Assembly (NCBI GenBank): GCA_017640665.1
Contig: JAEPQE010000001.1
Location: forward strand, 1,381,262 to 1,445,261
From: Balneolaceae bacterium
GTDB taxonomy: Bacteria > Bacteroidota > Rhodothermia > Balneolales > Balneolaceae
DNA: 64,000 nt
Reading direction: 5' to 3'
How positions within the stretch are numbered: position 1 is the first letter of the stretch; every line of letters starts with the position of its first letter. The notes under the pieces are model-generated. The model had not been told where the DNA came from, searched no databases, and worked only from the letters and a program-made list of their open reading frames with translations. Position numbers and translations under genes: made by a program. This document shows positions 18,301 through 26,900 of this stretch, in pieces.

Positions 18301-18884
18301 GCGATTTGCAGATATTCCTGAATAGCTGTGAGATAATCTTTGGCTACTTTCTTCCTGCCTTGTTTGCGTGCGCTCTGATTGTTGTAATTGCTTTTAAGCT
18401 CGCTGTAGCCTAAGTAAATTCCATTGATAAAAAACGTAAGGTCAGGGCGGAAGGAAAAGAGTTGTTTGTCTTTATGCTTAAAAGTGTAGGGTAATTCCTG
18501 AACAACCGAAAAAATATTCTGATTGAATAATTTGTCTCCATGTGTTTCGGTACCACTAGGGTAGAACAAATGCAGTTTGGTACCTTCAAACGTTACCGAT
18601 TGGTTGTTGTGAATGAAGATTGCCATATTCATAGAAGAACTAATTCGCTCGTCCAGGAATTGGGTAAATGCAGTAAGTAATTCTTTTTCTGAATCGAATT
18701 TTCGGAGAAGCTTTTTATAGTTGACTTTGTTCAGCTCTGTTTCTGATAGAAGCTGCTTGAGGTCTTCAATGACGAAGAAATTAGACGAAACAGTATTAGC
18801 CTTTGCTTCATTGTATTGCAAGCCATCTGCACGCTTGCACAGGAAGTTCATCAGGTATTTATCCTGTAAGTCTAATTCTTTCAT
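15357..18884 (-). CDS. hsdR: Type I restriction endonuclease subunit R
   Basis: A 1175-residue motor/nuclease subunit. The N-terminal nuclease part shows a PD-ExK core: Asp148 in FRPDLTFFINGIYLG and Glu162-x-Lys164 in YSELKSN. The SF2 helicase motor follows with a Walker A variant AAGFGKSNI (about residue 395), motif II LIDEIHRSQSG (about 503), motif III VGFTATPSD, and motif VI-like AIQTISRVNRT after KLQTGFDEPKLHTLFLD. The C terminus (about 950-1175) is helical and would bind the HsdM/HsdS core. The protein translocates DNA and cuts unmethylated invader DNA. All key residues are present, so it looks intact. It overlaps hsdS by 4 bp. Confidence 0.95.
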   Translation of the reverse strand: MKELDLQDKYLMNFLCKRADGLQYNEAKANTVSSNFFVIEDLKQLLSETELNKVNYKKLLRKFDSEKELLTAFTQFLDERISSSMNMAIFIHNNQSVTFEGTKLHLFYPSGTETHGDKLFNQNIFSVVQELPYTFKHKDKQLFSFRPDLTFFINGIYLGYSELKSNYNNQSARKQGRKKVAKDYLTAIQEYLQIAKDNDLNQTIRKRFLKIFEKAIHITATDINETFVIRTIANHFDEIKSTINAGSYDFENYEKKVFKDFKPYPLREKHEVKTERFEEVFKALYDKRMIEKEILYYNFIERELIKKEGSKTKEYKHNDGRLIAPRPKQKFGTDKVLSKIDEFLAHENEPDYFLKKLEAELKERGLGEEQIKELVHKRSKYQNNKTVYSLLLQYAAGFGKSNIIGWTALQLKDLRRNDAYVYDKIMLVVDRLQLRDQLDSKMHNMNIQKGMFIEASDKKSFIKALSSDKRIVVVNVQKFSSITDILDTDLTAKLSKLRIAFLIDEIHRSQSGVQHSEMVSVFDELQSSFDNSKTYKELATKKNLIVGFTATPSDHTLARFGEYNKYAEAEKIWVPFDSYTMKEAIMDGYILNPIKGIVPVSAKMFFEIPDNELEGFKGDTGYEEIPDNTDTGIDEEGRKYAIRKKRIYANTERIEAISKFTAKRLVTAVYPNIRGTAKAMLAASSIPAAIKYKGFITKYFNELVQEQKYERFKDAPIYIVYSDSQEHQSSRSLNDGLNEKTVLQSFKLAKNGLMIVVDKLQTGFDEPKLHTLFLDKEIRGINAIQTISRVNRTAKYKNDCKIVDFSYKNINVKNIKSAFEHFSNVVVSDFDPLGDEEKLGVYLDELKAHSLYEDHFKKFEVYQKDSKDISIILNMEEAFERYINASPKEAKHLKKTIGSYFKILNLIEFVIELNPIYSDAVFLEFWRKYNTLYNYINRSDELIDDVEIYFDNRIGIVAPGEEKETKNKPRNPNPTDSDAPNKYKYNILKVIEKRNQEEEAIAELIKDFEDKITSFFAYIKSDNIGKRLVAKITDHGSAFTQEEIYSDFERLYRKYTIINKNLGDFFKSETKDILNQLCDDFERALKKPSIIFPTDDTISLAAEPKTYINMEETGSSQEIAEYAMVIAASKIGEVPEGSIGSVVHIYEKRKAYEVEFIVNGSSFIETVMGDQIKLK

Positions 18885-20191
18885 GCTTGCACTTTGTTTT
18901 CGGCTGGCTCATACACTCGTATTTTGCCCGTTACCACATTGTTGATTAAAGTCTTGCGCAATTCCTTTAATTGGTCTATCTGATTCGTAATATTTTGGAT
19001 GATTTTGTCAATGGTTACAGTTTTCTGGTCAAGGAATTCGGCTATTTTGGTTTGTTCTTCTTCTGATGGAAAAGGAACAACCATTGAAAGAAATCTATCT
19101 TTCTTAATAGTGTTTCTTAAACCCGTGTACATAAAGGAGAGCTTTTTAGATTGATCGGCCATCAAGTACAAATAATAGAAATAGTTATTTATAGCTCCAT
19201 TTCCTTTGTTCTTGATAATCGTATATGCTCCGGTTATCATTCCTTTGTGCCTTGCAATACCTACTGTTCTTGGCGTTACATCTAAATCAAACAGACAGAA
19301 TACTAAGTCTTCAGGCTTAACAATTTGATATGTATTAAATTCAGCTGGAAACTTACCTTCATTACTTTCAACATCTCTAACAATTACGCCTTTCTGAGTT
19401 AAAGAAAGTAAAGTGAAATCGCTTGAATTCTCTCCCACTTGAACCTTATCGATTTGATACAAATCTTTCATCCTAATTTGACCCCAATGCTCAGGAATCT
19501 GACCAATCCAATCAATGCCGCTGTCTTTGAGTATAACCGATTTATCCAAGCCTTTTGTAACAGCTTCGTTGATAAGCGATTTTCGCAGCTCTTTGTAGTA
19601 GTCTATTTTTTGCTCAAGTAGGGTTACTTTTTTGTCAATGGCGTTGGTCTTGGCGTCTAAATATTGAGCAATAGCTTGTTGTTCGGAGAGAGGAGGATAA
19701 ATACAGGTTAAGCTGGAGAGTTCGGTTGCATTTATTGCTGGGTAGCTCACCCCTTTACTGTTTTTAACAACCAAGTCAATGAAAGAGTCACTTTGACAAT
19801 AAAATGCAAGAAACTGTGGCCTCACAACATGCCTTGGGGAAAGAACAGCAAAACCCGTGGAAGCTATATAGTTCTTTGGCTGAAAATCAATAAAAGCAAC
19901 GGCCTTTAAATATGTTCGTACTGTAGAAATGATAATGTCCTTTTCACGAAGTATTCTTCTTGCTCGGCTCGGAGCTTCATGAAACTCCATTAATTCAGGA
20001 TCATTTTCAATTCCCTGTTGATTGACATTGCTAATATCAATATATCTGAATTGATAAAATGGCTCTGTATCTTTAGATAAAGACTTTCTGTTTACGAGTG
20101 AGAGGTCTTTATGTCTTTTTAAATTCCAATGACTTGGTATTCTTGACAACCGATCCGAATCTATTTCTTTATAACTCTTATAGGTCATCAT
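18881..20191 (-). CDS. hsdS: Type I restriction-modification specificity subunit S
   Basis: A 436-residue protein with two target-recognition halves, each ending in a conserved helical spacer. The first spacer reads YPPLSEQQAIAQYLDAKT...LRKSLINEAVTKGL (about 165-215) and the second FPSEEEQTKIAEFLDQKT...LRKTLINNVVTGKI (about 370-425). Each half begins with a typical entry (SRIPSHWNLKRHKDL and GQIPEHWGQIRMKDL). The two halves read the two parts of a bipartite site, whose sequence cannot be predicted by eye. It overlaps hsdM by 4 bp upstream and hsdR by 4 bp downstream, so the M-S-R order is fully coupled. Confidence 0.95.
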   Translation of the reverse strand: MMTYKSYKEIDSDRLSRIPSHWNLKRHKDLSLVNRKSLSKDTEPFYQFRYIDISNVNQQGIENDPELMEFHEAPSRARRILREKDIIISTVRTYLKAVAFIDFQPKNYIASTGFAVLSPRHVVRPQFLAFYCQSDSFIDLVVKNSKGVSYPAINATELSSLTCIYPPLSEQQAIAQYLDAKTNAIDKKVTLLEQKIDYYKELRKSLINEAVTKGLDKSVILKDSGIDWIGQIPEHWGQIRMKDLYQIDKVQVGENSSDFTLLSLTQKGVIVRDVESNEGKFPAEFNTYQIVKPEDLVFCLFDLDVTPRTVGIARHKGMITGAYTIIKNKGNGAINNYFYYLYLMADQSKKLSFMYTGLRNTIKKDRFLSMVVPFPSEEEQTKIAEFLDQKTVTIDKIIQNITNQIDQLKELRKTLINNVVTGKIRVYEPAENKVQA

Positions 20192-22254
20192 AAGGCCAAT
20201 TCTGCTTCTAGGTTTTTCAAAGCGTTTTCTAAATCGTCAATATCAGCTGTTATTTCTGATACCGTTCTTAATTGCTCTGGCTGATAGAAAACCTTATTGA
20301 AGTTGAGCTCAACGCCAATTACATTGTCTAAATACTCAAACGGTCGGGTAACATACTTTGCCATGAAATCGGCAATGTTTTGTTGGTTGGTTGCTTCGAC
20401 AGGGCTGTAAGGAATAATCTCGTAATCCTTTTCTAAATCTTTGGTCAATTCAACCGTAATGGCAATGTGCTCCTTTTTGGTTTTGGTTACTTTCTTATAA
20501 CTGGCTTTCACTACTATTTTACCACAACCTAACACTGTTTGGGTACCATCATCTTCTATAATGGTTTCTCGGTCATTATCATACCAATGGGTTACACCTT
20601 TTGAAATCACTTTTAAGTCGGATTCCTTATAGTCGATATTATCAATTTTGGGTTTAAGTATCTTGCTGTAGTATTCTTTTAAATTCTTAAAGTTTTTGTC
20701 ATCAAACTCTTTAATAACAAACTTCGAGATTTCATAAGCTTCACCGTTGAGCTCATATACAAGTTTTGTGGGATTGAGTTTGACAGACTTGGCTTCTACA
20801 ACATCTCCAGCCCGGTTGGTTTTAGTTGGCATATTAATGCTGTTGCCGTCTTCATCTATGTTAGTCAACATGATTGACTGCTTGTTATAGTAGAAGTTCC
20901 ATTTATCAAAGACCTTGGCAAAATCGTTGTCTTCAAATTGAGTAAAGGCGTTAACAATTTTAGCTCGGTGGTCTGGGTTCATTTGCCTGCGCTTTTTACC
21001 CTTGCTCTTTTTAAGCTGTTCCCAAAGGTTACTACCGTCAATCAGGATCAATTTATCTTTTCTGTCAGCAGGCTTGTTCTTGTTGAAAATCCACAAATAG
21101 GTATAAATTCCCGTGTTGAAGAATTCATCGGTGGGCATTTGGATAATGGCTTCTACCCAATCGTTTTCAAAGAAGTGTTTTCTGATATTGCTTTCTCCTC
21201 CACCTGCATCTCCACTGAAAAGGGTAGAACCGTTGTGTACTACAACTGATAAACCGTCATCCGCTAAGTGGTGTAAAATGTGTTGTGTAAAAAGGAATTG
21301 GCCATCAGAAATAGAGGGGAGGGCAACAAACCTTTCGGTTGTGTCATTTTCAATATCTTTTTTGTAGCCTTTCCAATCAACACCATAAGGTGGATTGGCT
21401 ACCACAATGTCAAATTTCTTTTCAATGTGGAAAATGCTGGTTAGCGTATTCCCATGTCTGATTTCACTATCATTTCTAAAACGACTTTCAATTTTAGCCA
21501 AGGCGTATAAAGTGTCGTTCCATTCATCACCATGCGTTTTGGTTGGGCGGTTGAACTTTTGTTGGATTTTGTCTTCAACACCAAATAGCAAGTTTGCACC
21601 ACCACAGGTTGGGTCATAAATAGTTAAGAACTTGTCATTATCATCAATCTTTGAAGCAATGATCTCAGTAATTAAGTCAATGATATCTTCGGGAGTGTAT
21701 TGTTCCCCTGCGGTTTCTGCTGAGATATCCGCCCATCTTCTTTTTATGTGTTCTTCAAGCGTTGTGATTTCAGAGTTGTTAAAAGGCGTTAGGTCAATTT
21801 CACTCCAAGCTTTAACTGTATCAAAGAGTATGTCTTTCTTTTTGAGCAGTCCTGCAATTCCTGAAATGTCCAAGAACTTCTCTTCATCAGTTCCTTTGTC
21901 TACTCCAAGTAAGTAGCGGGTTTCAGGGTCAAAGGCTCTGATATAAGCATAGAAGTCCACATCAAAAGTTTTGTCGTTCTGACAAATGGTTTTCAATGTT
22001 TTCCCTTCTCGAATGGCATAGTCGTTGTATCCAAGACCTTCGAGCTGAAACATTTCAACGAAATCATCCATGTTGTCTTTCCCGATCTCTTCTTCTAGTC
22101 TTTTTGATTCACGAATTAATCTACTTTCCACCATTACAAGAGCGAAAAAGGGCATCATGTATTTTGGAAAATCTGACTGTTTTATTCCTGCTCCAATGAG
22201 TAGGTCGGCTGTTTTCCAAACGTCTGATTCGTGTTTGAGTATATTTTCAACCAT
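20188..22254 (-). CDS. hsdM: Type I restriction-modification DNA methyltransferase subunit M
   Basis: A 688-residue N6-adenine methyltransferase subunit. The helical N-terminal region leads to the EQYTPEDIIDLITEII segment that precedes motif I, here TIYDPTCGGANLLFGVED (about residues 210-228), and motif IV VVANPPYGVDW (about 280-290), the catalytic NPPY. Adenine methylation protects host DNA and forms the core with HsdS. It is longer than the classical enzymes of about 500 residues because of an extended C-terminal part with a helical end (ITADIDDLENALKNLEAELAL). It is the first gene of the operon; the 247-bp region upstream shows no clear promoter consensus. Confidence 0.95.
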   Translation of the reverse strand: MVENILKHESDVWKTADLLIGAGIKQSDFPKYMMPFFALVMVESRLIRESKRLEEEIGKDNMDDFVEMFQLEGLGYNDYAIREGKTLKTICQNDKTFDVDFYAYIRAFDPETRYLLGVDKGTDEEKFLDISGIAGLLKKKDILFDTVKAWSEIDLTPFNNSEITTLEEHIKRRWADISAETAGEQYTPEDIIDLITEIIASKIDDNDKFLTIYDPTCGGANLLFGVEDKIQQKFNRPTKTHGDEWNDTLYALAKIESRFRNDSEIRHGNTLTSIFHIEKKFDIVVANPPYGVDWKGYKKDIENDTTERFVALPSISDGQFLFTQHILHHLADDGLSVVVHNGSTLFSGDAGGGESNIRKHFFENDWVEAIIQMPTDEFFNTGIYTYLWIFNKNKPADRKDKLILIDGSNLWEQLKKSKGKKRRQMNPDHRAKIVNAFTQFEDNDFAKVFDKWNFYYNKQSIMLTNIDEDGNSINMPTKTNRAGDVVEAKSVKLNPTKLVYELNGEAYEISKFVIKEFDDKNFKNLKEYYSKILKPKIDNIDYKESDLKVISKGVTHWYDNDRETIIEDDGTQTVLGCGKIVVKASYKKVTKTKKEHIAITVELTKDLEKDYEIIPYSPVEATNQQNIADFMAKYVTRPFEYLDNVIGVELNFNKVFYQPEQLRTVSEITADIDDLENALKNLEAELAL

Positions 22255-22501
22255 CCGTAAAATTCATTTAATTAATTTCTAATTCTAAGGTAGAGACTGG
22301 ATTTTGAAGCCTCAAAAATTCTCCTTCAACCCGATGAACAAACCCATTTAGTTTCTTTTTAAAGCTTCCAAAATCAGTTGTTTTCTCAGTAAATCCAACA
22401 TACCAAAATACATGTAATTATTTAATATCTCATCGAAGGAGTATAAATATAGTCGACTAGCTTTCAGATAGATCTGTAAAGTAAAAACAATGCCTTTTTT
22501 A

Positions 22502-23659
22502 TCAGAACCCAACTTCCTCAAGTCCCCGCATGGTAAACAGTTTTGCCATTTTATCATGAAAAGGTTTTTTAAGCATGGCTTTTACCAGAGCTGTTCGGAA
22601 AGGGTGGAGTATGGTCTTTTTACCAAGAGACATATTAAAAGCGGCTCGTCGAGTTACTTTTTTGGCGATGGGTCGTTGCTTGGCTTCATACACAAACAAA
22701 TCGGCAATGGGGAGATCTTTGGAAATACCCCGACAGAAGGACATTACATTCGCAAGGTGCCAGGCATCCAGCCAGCCCAGATTCATTCCCTGTCCGCCAA
22801 TCGGGCTTACTACGTGAGCCGCATCGCCTGCAAGTAAAATCCGATCCTTTACAAAATGATCAGCTATGAAATGAGATACTCCGAAGCCGCTTACCATTGA
22901 ATTAGAAGCCGGATCAACTTCCTTCGAAACCCGATCTTTAATAAGTTGTGCGATAAGCTCTGGTGTTGGTTCAGAAATATAATCCGAGGTCTTAACCACC
23001 CATCTTCTTTTTTGATTAGGGAGAGGAAAGCATTCTACCAGCCCTTCTTTGGTGAGGTATACAACTGCATCACTTCCATAAGAGGTTGAATCTTCAAAAT
23101 CACCCATTATATAGGAGTCGGGATATCTTTTTCCTCTGAAGCCGATTCCTGCTGCTTTCCTTACAAAGCTACTTTTTCCATCACACCCAATCACGTAACC
23201 TGCTTCCAGAGTATGTTCTTTTCCTTCCTTTTTTATAGTGAGCGAGACACATCCAAACTCCTCTTCAAGCCCGATTACTTCAGCTCCGTTAATTAAAGAA
23301 TCAGGATTCAGATTCAAAAAACGATCTCTTAGAATACGTTCGGTTTCGAATTGTGGGTTAATCAGAATGTATTGATAGGGAGTAGGACAGGATTTAAAAT
23401 CAATGGATCCAATTTCTTTTGTTCCATTGTGAGCAATTCCTTTTTCAACGTTAATCCCGCTTTTGAGGAACTCGTCAACAATGCCCAATTTTTCAAAAAG
23501 CTCAAGAGACACAGGGTGGATTCCCAATGAACGGGACTCTTTTACTGTCTCTGTTCTTTGTTCAATAATAGTACAGGGAATGCCATGGTGATGAAGGCAA
23601 ATACCCATGAATAAGCCAACGGGACCACCACCTACAATAAGTACATCTTCAGTGTTCAT
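22502..23659 (-). CDS. FAD-dependent monooxygenase of the phenolic-lipid operon (SrsC-like)
   Basis: A 385-residue flavoprotein when read from the ATG at 23659. A longer frame to 23695 exists, but it would overlap the upstream gene by 47 bp and add residues ahead of the FAD fold. The dinucleotide motif is VLIVGGGPVGLFMG (residues about 6-19), then GYVIGCDGKSSFVRKAAG (DG motif) and ILLAGDAAHVVSPIGGQGMNLG (GD motif), the set typical of aromatic-ring hydroxylases. It ends a three-gene run type III PKS, methyltransferase, flavoprotein. The same content and order as srsA-srsB-srsC of Streptomyces griseus suggests ring hydroxylation of an alkylresorcinol to a quinone. Overlap with the methyltransferase is 11 bp. 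Confidence 0.9.
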   Translation of the reverse strand: MNTEDVLIVGGGPVGLFMGICLHHHGIPCTIIEQRTETVKESRSLGIHPVSLELFEKLGIVDEFLKSGINVEKGIAHNGTKEIGSIDFKSCPTPYQYILINPQFETERILRDRFLNLNPDSLINGAEVIGLEEEFGCVSLTIKKEGKEHTLEAGYVIGCDGKSSFVRKAAGIGFRGKRYPDSYIMGDFEDSTSYGSDAVVYLTKEGLVECFPLPNQKRRWVVKTSDYISEPTPELIAQLIKDRVSKEVDPASNSMVSGFGVSHFIADHFVKDRILLAGDAAHVVSPIGGQGMNLGWLDAWHLANVMSFCRGISKDLPIADLFVYEAKQRPIAKKVTRRAAFNMSLGKKTILHPFRTALVKAMLKKPFHDKMAKLFTMRGLEEVGF

Positions 23660-24347
23660 AGCTGAGCAACAATCTAAAAGGAAAGGAACGTTCAACCTTC
23701 CAGTCGGAAGGGGCTATTTCTGTAAGTTCTTTTTTAGTGTAACACCGCTTGATGGAGGTAAGTCCGTCTTCGGTTATAAACGAATTCCAAAAAAGAGGCC
23801 GGGAAAGCACATTGAACAGCGAGTAGCCGATATCACTTCGTTCAATATCATTGAAGATAACAAGAGAAGTTGCCAGGCTTTTTGCTTCATCAAGAATCTG
23901 AAGTGTGTTTTGCTCATCAAGGTGATGAAGTACATGATTCGAAATTACGATATCAAATTTTTGTTGTTGTTTTACCAAATCGGTAGAACTACAGTTTAAA
24001 AAAGCAACCGAGGAACTTTCGGGCAGACTTTTAGCGAACTCAAACGCTCTGTCATCTGTTTCAATGGCAGTTATTTTCAGATGATAGCCATCCTGTGTTG
24101 CCCACTTAGAAATCGAAATAGGGATATCTCCCCCGCCAAAGCCAATATCCAGTAAAGAACATTCTTTTTCAGGGGTAATGCTTAGAATAGGTCGTATTTG
24201 GTTTCTGTAAATTCGCTTCCAATTGGAAAGCATTCCATTGATTACTGAAAACTGGTTGTACGTATTATTCAGTTTTACAGGGTCACAATCCTTCTTGTCC
24301 ATCTGTTCGACTAAATCAGGTTGCCGGCGGGACAGGAAAACTGGCAT
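23649..24347 (-). CDS. SAM-dependent methyltransferase (SrsB-like position)
   Basis: A 232-residue class I methyltransferase. Motif I is SLLDIGFGGGDIPISISK (residues about 64-81), with the acidic loop AIETDDRAFEFAK and motif IV FDIVISNHVLHHLDEQNTL. The N-terminal NQFSVINGMLSNWKRIYRNQI helix is an added lid as seen in small-molecule enzymes. It starts one base after the polyketide synthase and overlaps the flavoprotein. Context points to O- or C-methylation of a polyketide phenol; the target atom is unknown. Confidence 0.9.
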   Translation of the reverse strand: MPVFLSRRQPDLVEQMDKKDCDPVKLNNTYNQFSVINGMLSNWKRIYRNQIRPILSITPEKECSLLDIGFGGGDIPISISKWATQDGYHLKITAIETDDRAFEFAKSLPESSSVAFLNCSSTDLVKQQQKFDIVISNHVLHHLDEQNTLQILDEAKSLATSLVIFNDIERSDIGYSLFNVLSRPLFWNSFITEDGLTSIKRCYTKKELTEIAPSDWKVERSFPFRLLLSYEH

Positions 24348-24348
24348 A

Positions 24349-25446
24349 TTATGAAGTTACTTTAAGTAGCCCCGACTCTATGGTTAGGCCTGGTCCAAAC
24401 GCCATAGGAAGAACAGTGGAACCAGCCTCAGGCTTAGAATTAAGTATCTCTTTTAAAACAAAAAGTACCGTGACACTACTCATATTGCCAAATTCAGCTA
24501 ATACTTTTCGGGATGCACTTACCTGATTTTCACTAAGTTCCATACCTTGTTCAACTTTATCAACGATAGCACGACCGCCGGGATGGACCGCCCAAAGATC
24601 CACATCATTTTTTGAGATAGAAAGTTTTTCAAACAAGGGAGCTAATACATTTTCTAAATTTGAGGCTATTATATCGGGTACATAACTTGAAAGAATCATA
24701 TTGAATCCAGTATTTCCTATAGTCCATGCCATATCTTTCTCACCCTCGTAGGCTAATGAAGTGGCAAAATCTACCATGTCGTACCCTCTTTTTGCAGGTT
24801 GTTTTGTAGAAACTAAAGCCCCGGCCGCACCATCAGCAAAAACTGAAAATGCAATCAGGCTATCAGAATCACTTTTATTTTGAAGGTGAAGGGTACAAAG
24901 CTCATTACAAATTACAAGCACGGTGGCATCGGCGTCTGCCTCACAAAAAGATTTTGCCATTTTTAAAGCCGGAAGTGCAGCATAACACCCCATAAAACCG
25001 AGGTGAAATCGATGGGTGTTTGGGCTTAATCCGAGACCTTGAACCACATCAAAATCTGGACCGGGAGCATAAAAACCAGTACATGAAACGGTAATCACAT
25101 GTGTAATATCCTTCTTCTGGATAGAAGGGTTTTGATCTAAAAGCTTTTCTCCTATTTCGAGAAAAAGTTTGGAAGCTTCAATCTTATAAATCTCATTTCG
25201 CTCATACGTGGTAGGCTGGTCGTCAACAGATAAAGCACGTTCAACAAATGTATCTGCTGAATCTTTATGTAGATAATTAAGGAAAGTGTATCGCTTATTA
25301 ATACCCGATTGGGAATACAAGCGATGAATTATAGCCTGCGTAAGCCGGTCTTTTCCAAGCCCTTCTTTCATAAGATTACGGATAGTAATCTGATCGGTAG
25401 ATGTTTCTGGGTTTGCCGTTACTATGTCGTGTATATAAATGCCCAT
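24349..25446 (-). CDS. Type III polyketide synthase
   Basis: A 365-residue chalcone/stilbene synthase family enzyme. The catalytic triad is complete: Cys154 in GFMGCYAALPALKMA, His288 in WAVHPGGRAIVDKVE and Asn321 in EFGNMSSVTVLFVLKEIL. Also present are SCTGFYAPGPDFDVV early and the C-terminal MAFGPGLTIESGLL. These homodimers extend an acyl-CoA starter with malonyl-CoA and cyclise it, giving alkylresorcinols or alkylpyrones in bacteria. Adjacent methyltransferase and flavoprotein genes and an upstream MATE exporter (62-bp gap) form a plausible pathway cassette. The acyl chain length cannot be predicted here. Confidence 0.95.
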   Translation of the reverse strand: MGIYIHDIVTANPETSTDQITIRNLMKEGLGKDRLTQAIIHRLYSQSGINKRYTFLNYLHKDSADTFVERALSVDDQPTTYERNEIYKIEASKLFLEIGEKLLDQNPSIQKKDITHVITVSCTGFYAPGPDFDVVQGLGLSPNTHRFHLGFMGCYAALPALKMAKSFCEADADATVLVICNELCTLHLQNKSDSDSLIAFSVFADGAAGALVSTKQPAKRGYDMVDFATSLAYEGEKDMAWTIGNTGFNMILSSYVPDIIASNLENVLAPLFEKLSISKNDVDLWAVHPGGRAIVDKVEQGMELSENQVSASRKVLAEFGNMSSVTVLFVLKEILNSKPEAGSTVLPMAFGPGLTIESGLLKVTS

Positions 25447-25508
25447 AATCCAGGGTACAACTTTTGTTCTAAATTAAAATCCCGGGTCAAAAAAAGATAT
25501 GCCATAGG

Positions 25509-26849
25509 TTATGCATTTTTAGTAAGAAGATGAAACCTAAGATTGTGTAAAATAGCGGCTACAGAGAGCCCGGAAATCAAGCCAATCCAGAGTCCTTTCG
25601 GTCCAAGATGTGTATGAATTCCTAAATAGTAGCCTACTGAAAATCCTATCAGCCAGTACGAAATGAAATTTACTACCATGGGCACCCGGGTATCTTTTAA
25701 CCCTCGAAGTGCACCGAAACCACCAACCTGTAAACCGTCTGAGATCTGGAAAAGCCCAGCCATAAATACCAATGAAACCGCTAATTTTTTCACGTCAGGA
25801 TCGCTGGTATAAATTCCAACTATAGGGTCTGGTATAGTGAAAATTAATACAGCAGTGAAAACCATGATGAGCGTACAAATTGCTGTTCCAACGAACCCCC
25901 TGAAACGGGCTTTTTCTATGGAACCCTGACCTGCAGCTAAGCCTACCCGCTGGGAAATGGCCATAGAAAGACCAAACGGAATCATAAATACTGTTGCAGC
26001 TATGCTTATAGAAATTTGATGCGCGGCAGACGCGGTTACGCTTAACGTTCCCATCAATACACTAACTGAAGCAAATAGTAACACTTCTAAAGTAGAACTT
26101 GCTCCATTAGGAAGCCCAACATAGAGCAGTTCTTTAATATATCTCCATTCAGGACCTCGGGTACGGGCAAAAATATTGAACCTTTTAAAAGGCTTAAAGG
26201 AGGCGGCAAAAATAACCATTGTTATTGCCGATGCCAGTTGTACTACCGTTGTAGCGTAACCGGTACCTTCAGCTCCCATCGCTGGAAACCCAAGCTTACC
26301 GTACATCAGAACATAATCAGCGGGGATGTTGAGAAGGAGCATTAGAAACGACAAATACATGGCTGGTTTGGTAATTGCGAGTCCTTCACTGAAATATCTA
26401 AGACCTGCAAAAATAAGTAACCCGGGAATACCCCAGGCTACAGCTTTAAGGTATTTGCTTGAGAGTGGAATGATTTCCGGGTCTACCTTTACCAGATGCA
26501 TAATGAAATCCAGGTTTCTAACCACAAAAAAAGAAGGAATCGCGAGAAAGAAAATCAACCAAAGCATTTGGCGGACACTTTTTCCAATTTCAAAAAACTT
26601 TCTTGCACCAAGGTATTGCGAAACAATTGGATTGATTGCAACTAAGGTTGCCATTCCAAACAAAGTAACAGGAAGGTATAAGGCGTTTCCAACGGCAACT
26701 CCGGCCAGATCGGCAGCTGAAAGTTGCCCTGCCATAATTGTATCTGTTACGTTCAACCCCATCGAAAGTAGCTGAGTACCAACAATAGGAACTCCGATTT
26801 TGAGCAGAGTTGAGGTTTCTTTTTTTATGTCTGGAAGATGTGTTTTCAA
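25509..26849 (-). CDS. MATE family efflux transporter
   Basis: A 446-residue multidrug and toxin extrusion protein with about 12 membrane helices in two matching halves. Landmarks are the N-terminal LKIGVPIVGTQLLSMGLNVTDTIMAGQLSAADLAG and the second-half YVGLPNGASSTLEVLLFASVSVLMG with later QISISIAATVFMIPFGLSMAIS and ALRGLKDTRVP. MATE pumps exchange Na+ or H+ for organic cations or phenolics. It lies between the large histidine kinase (51 bp upstream) and the polyketide synthase (62 bp downstream), so export of the phenolic product is a reasonable inference. Confidence 0.94.
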   Translation of the reverse strand: MKTHLPDIKKETSTLLKIGVPIVGTQLLSMGLNVTDTIMAGQLSAADLAGVAVGNALYLPVTLFGMATLVAINPIVSQYLGARKFFEIGKSVRQMLWLIFFLAIPSFFVVRNLDFIMHLVKVDPEIIPLSSKYLKAVAWGIPGLLIFAGLRYFSEGLAITKPAMYLSFLMLLLNIPADYVLMYGKLGFPAMGAEGTGYATTVVQLASAITMVIFAASFKPFKRFNIFARTRGPEWRYIKELLYVGLPNGASSTLEVLLFASVSVLMGTLSVTASAAHQISISIAATVFMIPFGLSMAISQRVGLAAGQGSIEKARFRGFVGTAICTLIMVFTAVLIFTIPDPIVGIYTSDPDVKKLAVSLVFMAGLFQISDGLQVGGFGALRGLKDTRVPMVVNFISYWLIGFSVGYYLGIHTHLGPKGLWIGLISGLSVAAILHNLRFHLLTKNA

Positions 26850-26900
26850 GGCAGAGTAAATGGAAATCTATGGTAAGGAAGTTCCCTGAAAATTACTTAG

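Noticed and set aside
22348-22557. A 69-codon minus-strand frame between the flavoprotein end and the hsdM start
   Set aside because: It starts within the flavoprotein gene, resembles no family and lacks a ribosome site.
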